Assembly (NCBI GenBank): GCA_947456915.1
Contig: CANGUQ010000160.1
Span: forward strand, 1-7,950
Direction: 5' to 3'
Length of the DNA: 7,950 nucleotides
Source of the DNA: Betaproteobacteria bacterium
GTDB taxonomy: Bacteria; Pseudomonadota; Gammaproteobacteria; Burkholderiales; CAIKXV01
A program made the translations under genes and the position numbers. Within the stretch, counting starts at the first letter, position 1; each line of letters begins with the position of its first letter. The notes under the pieces are model-generated. The model had not been told where the DNA came from, searched no databases, and saw only the letters and a list, made by a program, of their open reading frames with translations. Of the stretch, positions 1 through 6,041 are shown in pieces.

Positions 1-2
1 GC

Positions 3-389
3 GGACGCAGGCGTCGCGCCGACGCGCTGCAGGAGCAGCCATGGCCCCTGGATCAGGCGGTCAAGGCGGCCGGGCAGCACCCGATGACCCTCGAATCTCT
101 CCTCCTCACCCGCGCAGTGGGCGGTGTGACCTGGCGCAGCGACGCTGCCTGGAGGGCATCGGCAGATCGAGCGCATACCGTGCACGGGCGCTGCAGGTGC
201 AGGTGCAGGGCGGGGCGTGTTGCGCTCGCGGATCGGGGCGCGGGTGAGCACGAGGCATTCGAGGGGCATCCTGCGCCCATTCCGTGCCTTGCCGCAGATT
301 TGACCGCGTCACCCGGAGCCTGTCGCCGGTCGTGCTGCGCGTCGGCGCGACGCCTGGGGTCTACGGGCGGGGGCTGCGGGGGTGTTTGA
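3..389 (+). CDS. Possible 3' end of a gene entering from the left edge, unknown product
   Basis: An open frame runs from the left edge to a TGA at 387-389. Its first 50 codons or so (3-155) have strongly G/C-biased third positions and a natural amino-acid mix (for example WPLDQAVKAAG followed by MTLESLLLTRAV), as real genes do in high-GC genomes. From about 156 the bias weakens and the translation becomes rich in Cys, Arg and Gly, with a short GCAGGT repeat near 192-207. The true reading may therefore end or shift frame around there. I do not recognise the protein. It could be the tail of a real gene, a decayed fragment or a chance open frame. Confidence 0.22.
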   Translation, partial: GRRRRADALQEQPWPLDQAVKAAGQHPMTLESLLLTRAVGGVTWRSDAAWRASADRAHTVHGRCRCRCRAGRVALADRGAGEHEAFEGHPAPIPCLAADLTASPGACRRSCCASARRLGSTGGGCGGV

Positions 390-614
390 AAGTACTATTC
401 GCGGGACGATGAGCGCGTGGTTGCGGTGGCATGTCGCCGGTCAGACGGGCCTGATTGTCTCGTGCGACACGCGCGATTACTGACGACGCGTTCGAGGGTC
501 TTCATCGCGCCCACGCAATACTCAAGACTTGACCCTGATGCCGCAGGGTCATCCGGCCGCTGGTGTCAAACGACGTGGCGCGCCGAGTTCGCACGACTCA
601 TGACCGGATTGCAG
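390..614. other. Intergenic stretch without a recognisable gene
   Basis: Nothing here reads as a protein I recognise. The open frame that starts at 417 and runs into the antitoxin has poor codon bias before 663 and is probably just upstream DNA. The only clear structure is the inverted repeat at 530-551. Confidence 0.4.
530..551. repeat. Perfect 8-bp inverted repeat, hairpin or operator-like
   Basis: TGACCCTG (530-537) and CAGGGTCA (544-551) are exact reverse complements separated by 6 bases. The preceding base gives TTGACC at 529-534, so the layout resembles MerR-family operators, where a dyad sits between a TTGACC -35 box and the -10 box. No -10 box is present at the right distance; the bases there are CGGCCG. 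It could equally be a simple hairpin left by an upstream gene. Confidence 0.35.
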
Positions 615-646
615 TTCAGGTATGGTAAGGTAATACCTATTAATAC
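615..646 (+). promoter_or_regulatory. Candidate promoter/operator of the toxin-antitoxin operon
   Basis: An AT-rich island precedes the antitoxin start in otherwise GC-rich DNA. A weak promoter can be read as TTCAGG (615-620), 17 bases, TATTAA (638-643). Overlapping it are the inverted repeat AGGTAT/ATACCT (618-623 and 633-638) and a direct repeat TAATAC at 631-636 and 641-646, exactly 10 bases (one helical turn) apart. Ribbon-helix-helix antitoxins usually bind short repeats over their own promoter, so autoregulation here is a fair inference. Confidence 0.4.
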
Positions 647-662
647 TGTTCGATCTACTGTC

Positions 663-953
663 ATGACTGCTTCTGCCGTTCGCCCCGTGGCGATCAAGGT
701 CGACGAGGACACCAAGGCCCGCCTGAAGCGTCTGGCCGAAGTCCGAGGTCGCACTCCACACTGGCTTATGCGCGAGGCGATCACGCAGTATGTTGATCGC
801 GAGGAACGACGAGAGGTGTTCCGCCAGGACACCCTCAAAGCGTGGGAGGAATACCGGACCACGGGACATCATGTGACCGCCGCTGAGGCCGATGCCTGGC
901 TAGCCGAGCTCGAACAGGGCAACGACCTCGAACCCCCGGCATGTCACGTCTGA
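663..953 (+). CDS. Ribbon-helix-helix (CopG/ParD-like) antitoxin
   Basis: A 96-residue protein and first gene of a toxin-antitoxin pair. The N-terminus is a ribbon-helix-helix DNA-binding fold: strand at about residues 8-13 (PVAIKV), first helix about 15-28 (DEDTKARLKRLAEV), turn, second helix about 32-46. The C-terminal half, with WEEYRTTG at 61-68 and a following Glu-rich helix, is the part that normally wraps the toxin. I place the start at the ATG at 663 because the strand begins a few residues later; the frame is open upstream to 417, but that stretch looks non-coding. There is no clear Shine-Dalgarno, so the message may have a very short leader. It overlaps the toxin gene by 13 bases, as in many such operons. 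It probably neutralises the toxin and represses the operon. Confidence 0.85.
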   Translation: MTASAVRPVAIKVDEDTKARLKRLAEVRGRTPHWLMREAITQYVDREERREVFRQDTLKAWEEYRTTGHHVTAAEADAWLAELEQGNDLEPPACHV

Positions 954-1231
954 TCTGGTCAAGACCGGCACTGCTCGATGTTCAGCGCTTGTATCGCGCC
1001 CTCGCACCCAGGAACATCGATGCCGCCAGGCGGGGCGTGAGGGCGATCCGCCTGGGCGTCAAGGCGCTCGGTCAACAACCTGGCATCGGCCGTCCCATCG
1101 AGGACATGCCCGATGATTTTCGCGAGTGGATCATCGATTTCGGCGATAGCGGCTACGTGGCCCGTTATCGTATTGACGCCGATGCCGTGACGATCCTCGC
1201 TGTGCAGCACCAGAAAGAGGTGGGCTTCTGA
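941..1231 (+). CDS. ParE/RelE-family toxin
   Basis: A 96-residue protein of the RelE/ParE superfamily. Recognisable family features are the N-terminal W-S-x-x-A-L-L-D segment (6-13), the mid-helix with Asn25 and paired Ala, the P-G-I-G-R-P turn (47-52), FREWIIDFGDSGYV (60-73) and the C-terminal strand ending in HQKEVGF (90-96). The GRP and FGxxGYV pattern is closer to ParE-like toxins, which poison DNA gyrase, than to the mRNA-cutting RelE proteins, but the target cannot be decided from sequence alone. The ATG lies inside the antitoxin gene and has no strong ribosome site of its own, so translation is probably coupled, keeping antitoxin in excess. Length is normal and the frame is intact. Confidence 0.87.
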   Translation: MSRLIWSRPALLDVQRLYRALAPRNIDAARRGVRAIRLGVKALGQQPGIGRPIEDMPDDFREWIIDFGDSGYVARYRIDADAVTILAVQHQKEVGF

Positions 1232-1265
1232 CAGTGACGTTGCCGTGCGCAGCGATCATTCCTAA

Positions 1266-1351
1266 CGGCTCGGTTTGGACGCTTGCTTGGCAGGTACCCT
1301 CGCAAGGCGGGTATGGGAGGGTGTGTATGTGCGTCCAAAACTACCCAGCCG
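1266..1351. repeat. Nested inverted repeat, about 86 nt
   Basis: Three layers pair around one centre: CGGCT/AGCCG (1266-1270 with 1347-1351), TTTGGACGC/GCGTCCAAA (1274-1282 with 1331-1339, nine perfect pairs) and TACCC/GGGTA (1295-1299 with 1309-1313). It begins 34 bases after the toxin stop codon. As RNA it would form a long branched hairpin. It lacks a T-run and is larger than an ordinary terminator. It could be a recombination site, the ends of a small element or a structured RNA tail. Confidence 0.5.
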
Positions 1352-1373
1352 GTCAGAATTTTTCCGGCGTTGA

Positions 1374-1529
1374 CCCCGGTTCGCGGCGCGCTTCGGTGTA
1401 TCGGTCGCAACCCTGCGCCACTGGGAGCGCGGCGACCGCACTACGCAGGGGCCGGCATTGGTGCTGCTGAACCTTGCAGACCGTGAGCCCGCGAAGGTCC
1501 TTCGCATGCTCGACAACAGGACTGCCTGA
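1374..1529 (+). pseudogene. C-terminal remnant of an XRE-family antitoxin (NadS/HigA-like)
   Basis: From 1380 the frame encodes about 49 residues beginning FAARFGVSVATLRHWERGDR and continuing through GPALVLLNLADREP to a TGA at 1527-1529. The FGVSVATLRHWE segment is the second and recognition helix region of the XRE helix-turn-helix found in NadS/HigA-type antitoxins, and the GPAxxLL...P..V...L tail also fits that family. An in-frame TGA at 1371-1373 lies directly upstream, with no start codon between, so the first half of the DNA-binding domain and any partner toxin gene are gone. A frameshift near 1370-1380 is possible because the +2 frame reads LTP there. Inferred to be a dead relic. Confidence 0.6.
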
Positions 1530-1540
1530 CCCTGTCAGGC
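1524..1540. terminator. Perfect 7-bp hairpin carrying both convergent stop codons
   Basis: GCCTGAC (1524-1530), a CCT loop and GTCAGGC (1534-1540) form a perfect stem. The plus-strand TGA of the XRE remnant (1527-1529) and the minus-strand TGA of the kinase remnant (1535-1537) occupy mirror positions in the stem. No T-run follows on either strand, so this may be a factor-dependent or relic bidirectional terminator. Confidence 0.4.
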
Positions 1541-1693
1541 CCCGCGCCCGCCGCCTGAGGAAGGGTTCAGGCTTGCCAGCGGCAGAGCGAGGCACATCCG
1601 GGTGCCGCGGCCCATCGGCGTCAGTGACTGCAGCCTGGCTCCGTGCAGGATCGCCACGCGCTGTACGAGAGCCAGGCACAGCCCGCTGCTGCC
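1535..1693 (-). pseudogene. C-terminal remnant of a sensor histidine kinase
   Basis: The minus strand encodes GSSGLCLALVQRVAILHGARL and then GRGTRMCLALP before a TGA at 1535-1537. This matches the end of the HATPase_c domain of two-component sensor kinases, where the G2 box is normally GSGLGLALVQ, followed by a HGA.L segment and a final R-L-x-L-P strand. Here the G box is altered (GSSGLCL), and nothing kinase-like precedes about 1693: the lipase gene ends at 1770. The sensor, the dimerisation His box and most of the ATP site are absent. It is therefore a truncated, decaying fragment; the exact left boundary is uncertain. Confidence 0.55.
1553..1572. repeat. Second hairpin with the same GCCTGA/TCAGGC arms
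   Basis: GCCTGA (1553-1558) and TCAGGC (1567-1572) flank an 8-base loop. The arms repeat those of the hairpin at 1524-1540, only 12 bases away. It falls in the last codons of the kinase remnant. Confidence 0.4.
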
Positions 1694-1769
1694 GTCAGCG
1701 GCGCGGCAGGCAACCACGTTCTGGCGAGGGCGAGCCATGCCGACTCGCTCGCGCGGCAATCGACCGTGC

Positions 1770-2945
1770 TCAGGTGCGGCGCATCGCGATCGAGCCGGCC
1801 ACGGAGGCGGCCACTCTCAAGCTGGTCCACAGCAGACCGAGCACCCAGCGCACGAAAGTGATACCGATGTCCGCGACCTGTACGGCCTTGCGGCCGAGAA
1901 AGTGCATCACTGCGCTCAGCAGGGTCCTGGCTTCGGCTGCGATCTCGCGGCATTTCGAGGCGCCTTCGCTGATCAGCCAGGCAAGACGATCGAGCACCGT
2001 GGCGCCAGCGGCAAGCAAGGTTCCGCTGACGACGACCAGTGCTTTCTTCACCAGCCAGGCGAGCGCCTTGCCGACGAGGTGAAACCCCATGGTCGATCCC
2101 ATGGGAGAGATCATCGCCGTGGCGAGCGCGCGGTCGTACTCGACGCCGCTTTCAATCGCCCGCTGCAGTTGCGCTCCCGCTGCCTGCATCGATCTCCACG
2201 TCCTGCCGACCATGTTCGGTTCATAGACCGTCATTCGATGAGCATCGGGAGAAATCATGCCTGCGCCAGTGTCGATCGAAATCCCTTGCACGTGAAAATA
2301 GGGGAACAGCGGGATCATCGGAACCGGATCGGAAACGTTCGCGACCCGATGGATGTTGCTCTCGCCCACCGACGATACGAATGCCTGCCTCTGAAACCAG
2401 TCGCCGACGCGCGGCGCGCCGAACGTGTAGACGACCACTTCGGCCACGCGGTTCTTCGCCAGGTACTCGGCATTGAGCATCGCCAGCGCACCGCCCAGAC
2501 TGTGACCCACGCAGTGGATCCGTCGGGGATTCTTTCCCCGCAGCGCGGTGTCGAGGGTCTGGCTGTAGGACTTCCAGGTCGTCATGAATCCCGAATGCAC
2601 CAGTCTGCCTGCGGGTCCGTTCGTGAACCCGAAGTTCAGATCGGTAAGCGCGTCAGCCGTGGATGCCGTGCCACGCGTTGCCAGCAGCAGCTCGCCTGCG
2701 CGCCGACCGGTACCCTGAGCGATATAGCCGAATCCGGAAAGCTCGTGCCAGAAGACATTTCCCGAACGCCCCTCGAAGCGCTGGCCCGTCAATCCGCTGA
2801 AACCGGAATCGTCGCTGAGCAGAGGATCGTAGCTCGACATGGGCGCGTTGCGCTCGCGGATGCGTTCGATCGATCGGTCCTGCAGGGCGTAGACGCCGCT
2901 CGCTATGGCGGCGGCCTGTTCGGGACTCAGAGCACTTTCGGACAT
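1770..2945 (-). CDS. Class 3 (alpha/beta hydrolase) lipase, possible effector
   Basis: A 391-residue lipase of the fungal-lipase-like class 3 family, which hydrolyses acyl esters. Visible features are the oxyanion-side strand LLLATRGTAS (86-95), VHSGF (116-120), the nucleophile elbow GHSLGG (Ser149 within 147-152), FGAPRVG (175-181), the catalytic-acid segment NVSDPVPMIP (Asp206) and His236 in DAHRMTVY. The Ser-Asp-His set is complete. There is no N-terminal signal peptide. About 100 residues beyond the catalytic core (about 290-390) hold long hydrophobic or amphipathic stretches that could insert into membranes. The ATG at 2945 has AGGA at 2954-2957. It lies 19 bases after the exported DUF6795-like gene and is surely co-transcribed with it. 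An unexported lipase beside an exported partner fits a type VI-style phospholipase effector, but no VgrG, PAAR or Hcp gene is in view. A housekeeping cytoplasmic esterase is the alternative. Confidence 0.85.
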   Translation of the reverse strand: MSESALSPEQAAAIASGVYALQDRSIERIRERNAPMSSYDPLLSDDSGFSGLTGQRFEGRSGNVFWHELSGFGYIAQGTGRRAGELLLATRGTASTADALTDLNFGFTNGPAGRLVHSGFMTTWKSYSQTLDTALRGKNPRRIHCVGHSLGGALAMLNAEYLAKNRVAEVVVYTFGAPRVGDWFQRQAFVSSVGESNIHRVANVSDPVPMIPLFPYFHVQGISIDTGAGMISPDAHRMTVYEPNMVGRTWRSMQAAGAQLQRAIESGVEYDRALATAMISPMGSTMGFHLVGKALAWLVKKALVVVSGTLLAAGATVLDRLAWLISEGASKCREIAAEARTLLSAVMHFLGRKAVQVADIGITFVRWVLGLLWTSLRVAASVAGSIAMRRT

Positions 2946-2964
2946 TTCGAGGTTCCTGTACCAG

Positions 2965-3426
2965 TCATCGAATTTCGCAGATGCCGCTGACGCGGCCGTG
3001 GCGCTGAAACGGCGCTTCCAATCGACAGATCAATCGGATCGGCTTTCCGTCCAGTTCTCCGTTTGCTTCGTAGTTGCGCTTGTCGAGCATCCACGCCTTG
3101 AACGTCTGCCCCTGAAACCTGATCAGCATCGTCTGCTCGACGAACGGCTCGTGCGGAACGAGGCTGCCAAACAGCGAGCGCCGCGCGATCGCGGGGAACG
3201 CGAATGAACCGTCGGCTGCCGTCATCGCGGAGTCGGCGCCGTCTTCCTTCTTCCACATCCAGCGCCAGCTGCGCTCGACCGTGGCTCCGGCGACCGGTTG
3301 GCCACCGCTTGTCACCTGTCCCTGCACCGCCGAAAAGATCGTCAAATCCGCCATGGCATCCTCAGAGAAAGCCGTCACCAGACCCACGCACACGCCCAAC
3401 GCAGCCGCAAGCAAGCGCCAGTTCAT
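2965..3426 (-). CDS. Exported DUF6795-like protein, possible immunity partner
   Basis: A 153-residue protein with a clear signal peptide: Arg4, a hydrophobic core at about 5-20 and a likely cleavage after Ala-Met-Ala26. The mature part begins as a small beta-sandwich like carboxypeptidase regulatory-like domains: VQGQVTSGGQPVAGATVERS (34-53), then TAADGSFAFPAI (69-80). It continues with LVPHEP (89-94), AWMLDKRNYEANGEL (111-125) and GKPIRLICRL (127-136), a pattern I associate with DUF6795. No catalytic residues are evident. The ATG at 3426 has a GGGGGA ribosome site six bases upstream, which supports this start. It is first in the operon, directly ahead of the lipase. A periplasmic location and fixed pairing suggest it protects against, or escorts, the lipase; this role is inferred and the DUF name comes from memory of the family. 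Confidence 0.8.
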   Translation of the reverse strand: MNWRLLAAALGVCVGLVTAFSEDAMADLTIFSAVQGQVTSGGQPVAGATVERSWRWMWKKEDGADSAMTAADGSFAFPAIARRSLFGSLVPHEPFVEQTMLIRFQGQTFKAWMLDKRNYEANGELDGKPIRLICRLEAPFQRHGRVSGICEIR

Positions 3427-3736
3427 CGAATTCCCCCAGCTCGGTCGGGCAACGCCCAGTCCGCCTCGTCGGCGTTCGCAGCCCCGCCGCGGACCGGATC
3501 AGCCCACACGGCAGATGGCCCGGACGGTACACCACATATCGACTCGCAGCGCGACGAATTAAGGGGCGAGGCCCAGGCAATTGTCCGTGGCCATGCCCCC
3601 CCAATCTTGCGCAGGCCCCCTCGTTGCCGGCTGCCGCGGCGACGGCAGGACCGGACCGGGCGGACGCTTGCCGTGGATGCGCATCCCCATGACCGCTTCG
3701 CCGCTCGGCGGTTCACGGTCCACGGATCGATCACCG

Positions 3737-3754
3737 CCAGGGCAGCGGCCCTGG
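3737..3754 (-). terminator. Perfect 7-bp hairpin downstream of the hydrolase gene
   Basis: CCAGGGC (3737-3743), loop AGCG, GCCCTGG (3748-3754). It lies 92 bases past the hydrolase stop codon on the minus strand and directly after a larger hairpin. No T-run follows, so termination is only a possibility. Confidence 0.35.
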
Positions 3755-3761
3755 ATGCACG

Positions 3762-3801
3762 CGTGTCGCGCGATGTCACGGCGACCCCGTGACCCGACAC
3801 G
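3762..3801 (-). terminator. Two-tier hairpin just after the hydrolase stop codon
   Basis: The outer arms CGTGTCG/CGACACG (3762-3768 with 3795-3801) enclose the inner arms GTCACGG/CCGTGAC (3775-3781 with 3787-3793) with a 5-base loop. Six unpaired bases on one side and one on the other separate the tiers. Being 45 bases beyond the hydrolase stop, it probably stabilises or ends that transcript. There is no T-run. Confidence 0.45.
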
Positions 3802-3846
3802 GCCGTGGAGCAGACCGGCGTGCGCGGGGCGCTGCGGTGCGCGGGT

Positions 3847-5826
3847 TCACCACCGGACGGCAGCCGCCCGTGCTGCGAGCCGCGGCAGGTCTTCCTCCAG
3901 CAGGTAACCGGACTGCGCGAGCGCCGCGGCCGCGGCGCGCACCTTCGCCGCATACTCGTCCGGCGTGCCGTAGCGTTCGGCGAGAGAGGGACGCGGGTCG
4001 CGAAAGTCGCGACGCTGGTCCGCACGCCGCAAGAACGGCACGATGCTGCCGTCGAGGTAGCACAGTTCGCCCGGCGTGCCGGACGCGGCGCCGCGCACCG
4101 CCCAGCCCATGCTGGTGGCGATCGGTACCGCCTGCTCGGGCACGCGCAGGCCGGCAATCTCGTTGCCGTCGCCGTCCACCTGCGGCACCAACACCGGATA
4201 GTCGCCCTCCAGCACGCCGGGCAGCGCCTTGCCGAACACGCCGCGCGCGAACTCCGGCCCGTAGTCGAAGCGCCGCTTCGGCGCCGGCCCGGCCGGCTTC
4301 TGCACGCCCGGGATATCCGGGAACCGCCACACGCGCATCGGCACCAGCGTCCGGTCGGCGAGCCGGGGATAGGCGGAGGGCGGCGGCGCCGTCCCGTCGC
4401 GGACCCAGCGGTCCATCGCCACGAGCTGCGCGCGAAGGAACGGACGCGGGTCGATCGTGTTCGGCGGCAGCGCGCACACCCCCGGCGGCATCGTGGCCCC
4501 CATGATGTGCTGCGTTCCGGCGAAGTGGTAGACGCGCACGTCCGCGGGAAGCGTCGCGTCGCGCCGCGCGGACGGGTCGGTGGTGACGAGCGACTGCCCG
4601 CTCTGCCAGTACTCGATGCCGGTGCTGCTGTGGATGACCTTCGGACAGTTGCCGCGCGCCGTGCAGCGGGCGAGGATGCCGTCGACGCGCCCGCTGAACG
4701 GATCGGTCTCGTCCTGATAGGCGAACGGGAACGTGGTGTCCGGGAAGCCGTGGAAGCCGTAGCCGATGTCGATCATCCGGATGGGCTGCGCGAAGCGATG
4801 GTTGAGGAACAGCCGCGCGGTCGAGATGTGCGGGTTGATCGCGTCGAACACCTTCCGGCCCGCTTCGTCCTCGTTGAAGCCCCGCCAGGTGAAGTCGCGC
4901 AGATAGCGGCCGCTCTGCGAGGCGCCGTAGGCGAGGGCGCGGCGGATGCCCCCTGCCAGCGGATTGCCCGGGCTGGCTTCGTGGCGCAGGTACGCCACCA
5001 GGTCGCGCGTGGCCGCGAAGCCGATGCCGGCCACCGGCGGGTTCTCGGCCGGATAGACGAACTGGTAGAGCACGCCGACCGGGAACGGCGTGCCTGCGGG
5101 CAGCAGCCGGATGGAGCGCGCATTCACGTACTCCCACCCTCCCGCAGGCACGAGCACCGGCGTGTCCGAGTTGCGCACGCGCATGTACAGGCGGGCACGC
5201 GAGGGGTCGGTGCTGGCGGCGGCGAAGCTCAGCGGGAAGACGCGCGTCGTGCGGTTGTTCGCGAGAAGTTCGTCCCACACGTCCTGCCCCAGGCCCGGGG
5301 CGACCGGCAACTGGATGCGCAGCGACCCGTCGTCTGCCGGCAGGTCCTGGATCCAGCCGCTCCAGACGACGGTGAAGCCCTGGCGCATCAGGAAGCCGTT
5401 GCCCAGATCGGCGGGTTTCGACGGATCGTTGAGCCGCTCCGCGTCATTGAAATCCGCGAGCGCACGCTTGTTGCCGCGATTGTTCACGTCGTAGAGCAGC
5501 GCGCCGTTGCCGCGCGCGAGGTCCACGGGCTTCAGGATGTCGAAGTCCGCCGCGTACTCGACGCGCCCGCGCGCATTGCGCGGGGCCGCGGCGATGTCGA
5601 CGATGTCGCGGTTGAGCGGATGCGCCGGATCGAGTTCCCCGTGAAAGCGCCCGACCAGCCGCTCGTAGGCGCCAGCATCGCCGTAGCTCGCACCGGCGAT
5701 CGGGATGCGCTTGACCACTTCGATGCGGGTGACCTCCGCATGCAGGCCTGCGGCCGCACATGCGAGCGCCGTCACGACCGCCAGCCTCATCAGCCGGATC
5801 GCCCCCTGCTGCCCTGCGCGCGCCAT
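3847..5826 (-). CDS. Secreted alpha/beta hydrolase domain protein (PF20091-like)
   Basis: A 659-residue protein of the large alpha/beta hydrolase domain family; the substrate is unknown, probably an ester. Residues 1-30 are a signal peptide (Arg residues, then LAVVTALACAAAGLHA, cleavage before Glu-Val), so it acts in the periplasm or outside. Family features include GASYGDAGAYERLVGRFHGELDP in pieces near 45-67, YDVNNRGN (112-119), the nucleophile elbow YGASQSGR (Ser303), STGIEYWQSGQ (Glu405, likely acid) and HFAGTQH (His440, likely base). The C-terminus closes normally with a YGTPDEY segment (619-625). I chose the ATG at 5826 over the GTG at 5838 because GGAGG at 5832-5836 sits five bases before it. 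No close operon partner; tRNA-Leu lies upstream on the same strand. Hairpins follow the stop. Confidence 0.88.
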   Translation of the reverse strand: MARAGQQGAIRLMRLAVVTALACAAAGLHAEVTRIEVVKRIPIAGASYGDAGAYERLVGRFHGELDPAHPLNRDIVDIAAAPRNARGRVEYAADFDILKPVDLARGNGALLYDVNNRGNKRALADFNDAERLNDPSKPADLGNGFLMRQGFTVVWSGWIQDLPADDGSLRIQLPVAPGLGQDVWDELLANNRTTRVFPLSFAAASTDPSRARLYMRVRNSDTPVLVPAGGWEYVNARSIRLLPAGTPFPVGVLYQFVYPAENPPVAGIGFAATRDLVAYLRHEASPGNPLAGGIRRALAYGASQSGRYLRDFTWRGFNEDEAGRKVFDAINPHISTARLFLNHRFAQPIRMIDIGYGFHGFPDTTFPFAYQDETDPFSGRVDGILARCTARGNCPKVIHSSTGIEYWQSGQSLVTTDPSARRDATLPADVRVYHFAGTQHIMGATMPPGVCALPPNTIDPRPFLRAQLVAMDRWVRDGTAPPPSAYPRLADRTLVPMRVWRFPDIPGVQKPAGPAPKRRFDYGPEFARGVFGKALPGVLEGDYPVLVPQVDGDGNEIAGLRVPEQAVPIATSMGWAVRGAASGTPGELCYLDGSIVPFLRRADQRRDFRDPRPSLAERYGTPDEYAAKVRAAAAALAQSGYLLEEDLPRLAARAAAVRW

Positions 5827-5973
5827 CGCTGCCTCCACGTTCGTGTCGTAGAAGGCGAAAATCTACGCCGATCCGCACGCGTGCGCCTGCGTCGGACGAT
5901 CCGCCCGCGGGCACCGCGCGGCGGTGTATTCGGCAGCGAGTTGTGCGCGGTTGCCGCGCGGGAGCACACGGGT

Positions 5974-5995
5974 GCCGCTTCAGTGTTGAAGGGGC
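5974..5995 (-). terminator. Small hairpin downstream of tRNA-Leu
   Basis: GCC-G-CTTCA and TGAAG-G-GGC pair around a GTGT loop, with one G-G mismatch. It lies 46 bases after the tRNA 3' end. It lacks a T-run, so it is a weak candidate for the tRNA transcript end. Confidence 0.25.
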
Positions 5996-6041
5996 AGCGC
6001 GCCGTGCTGCGCACACCGTGCGGCGCCGATGAGGGCTGTGC

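Larger units (their letters stand above)
3427..3846. other. Intergenic region between lipase operon and hydrolase gene
   Basis: This stretch must hold the promoter of the minus-strand lipase operon and the end of the hydrolase transcript. An AT-richer island at 3534-3562 (minus-strand TTAATT, 16 bases, GATATG) is the only promoter-like spot, and it is weak. Hairpins at 3737-3754 and 3762-3801 are described separately. Open frames crossing here on both strands look like high-GC artefacts. Confidence 0.5.

Noticed and set aside
417..662. Longer antitoxin starting at 417
   Set aside because: The upstream codons lack coding bias and would run through the promoter-like repeats; the ribbon-helix-helix strand begins just after the ATG at 663.
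1260..1375. Integron attC site after the toxin-antitoxin cassette
   Set aside because: TCCTAAC (1260-1266) and GTTGACC (1369-1375) each miss the attC core by one base and are not complementary enough, and the real pairing (1266-1351) is not symmetric about them.
1602..2990. 462-codon open frame on the plus strand opposite the lipase
   Set aside because: It has no recognisable motifs, and the opposite strand carries a complete class 3 lipase with a ribosome site.
3776..5278. 500-codon open frame on the minus strand overlapping the hydrolase
   Set aside because: Arg/Pro-rich alternative frame of the same strand with no family features; the hydrolase frame explains the region.
5827..5838. GTG start for the hydrolase at 5838
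   Set aside because: GGAGG at 5832-5836 lies inside that extension and is correctly spaced for the ATG at 5826.
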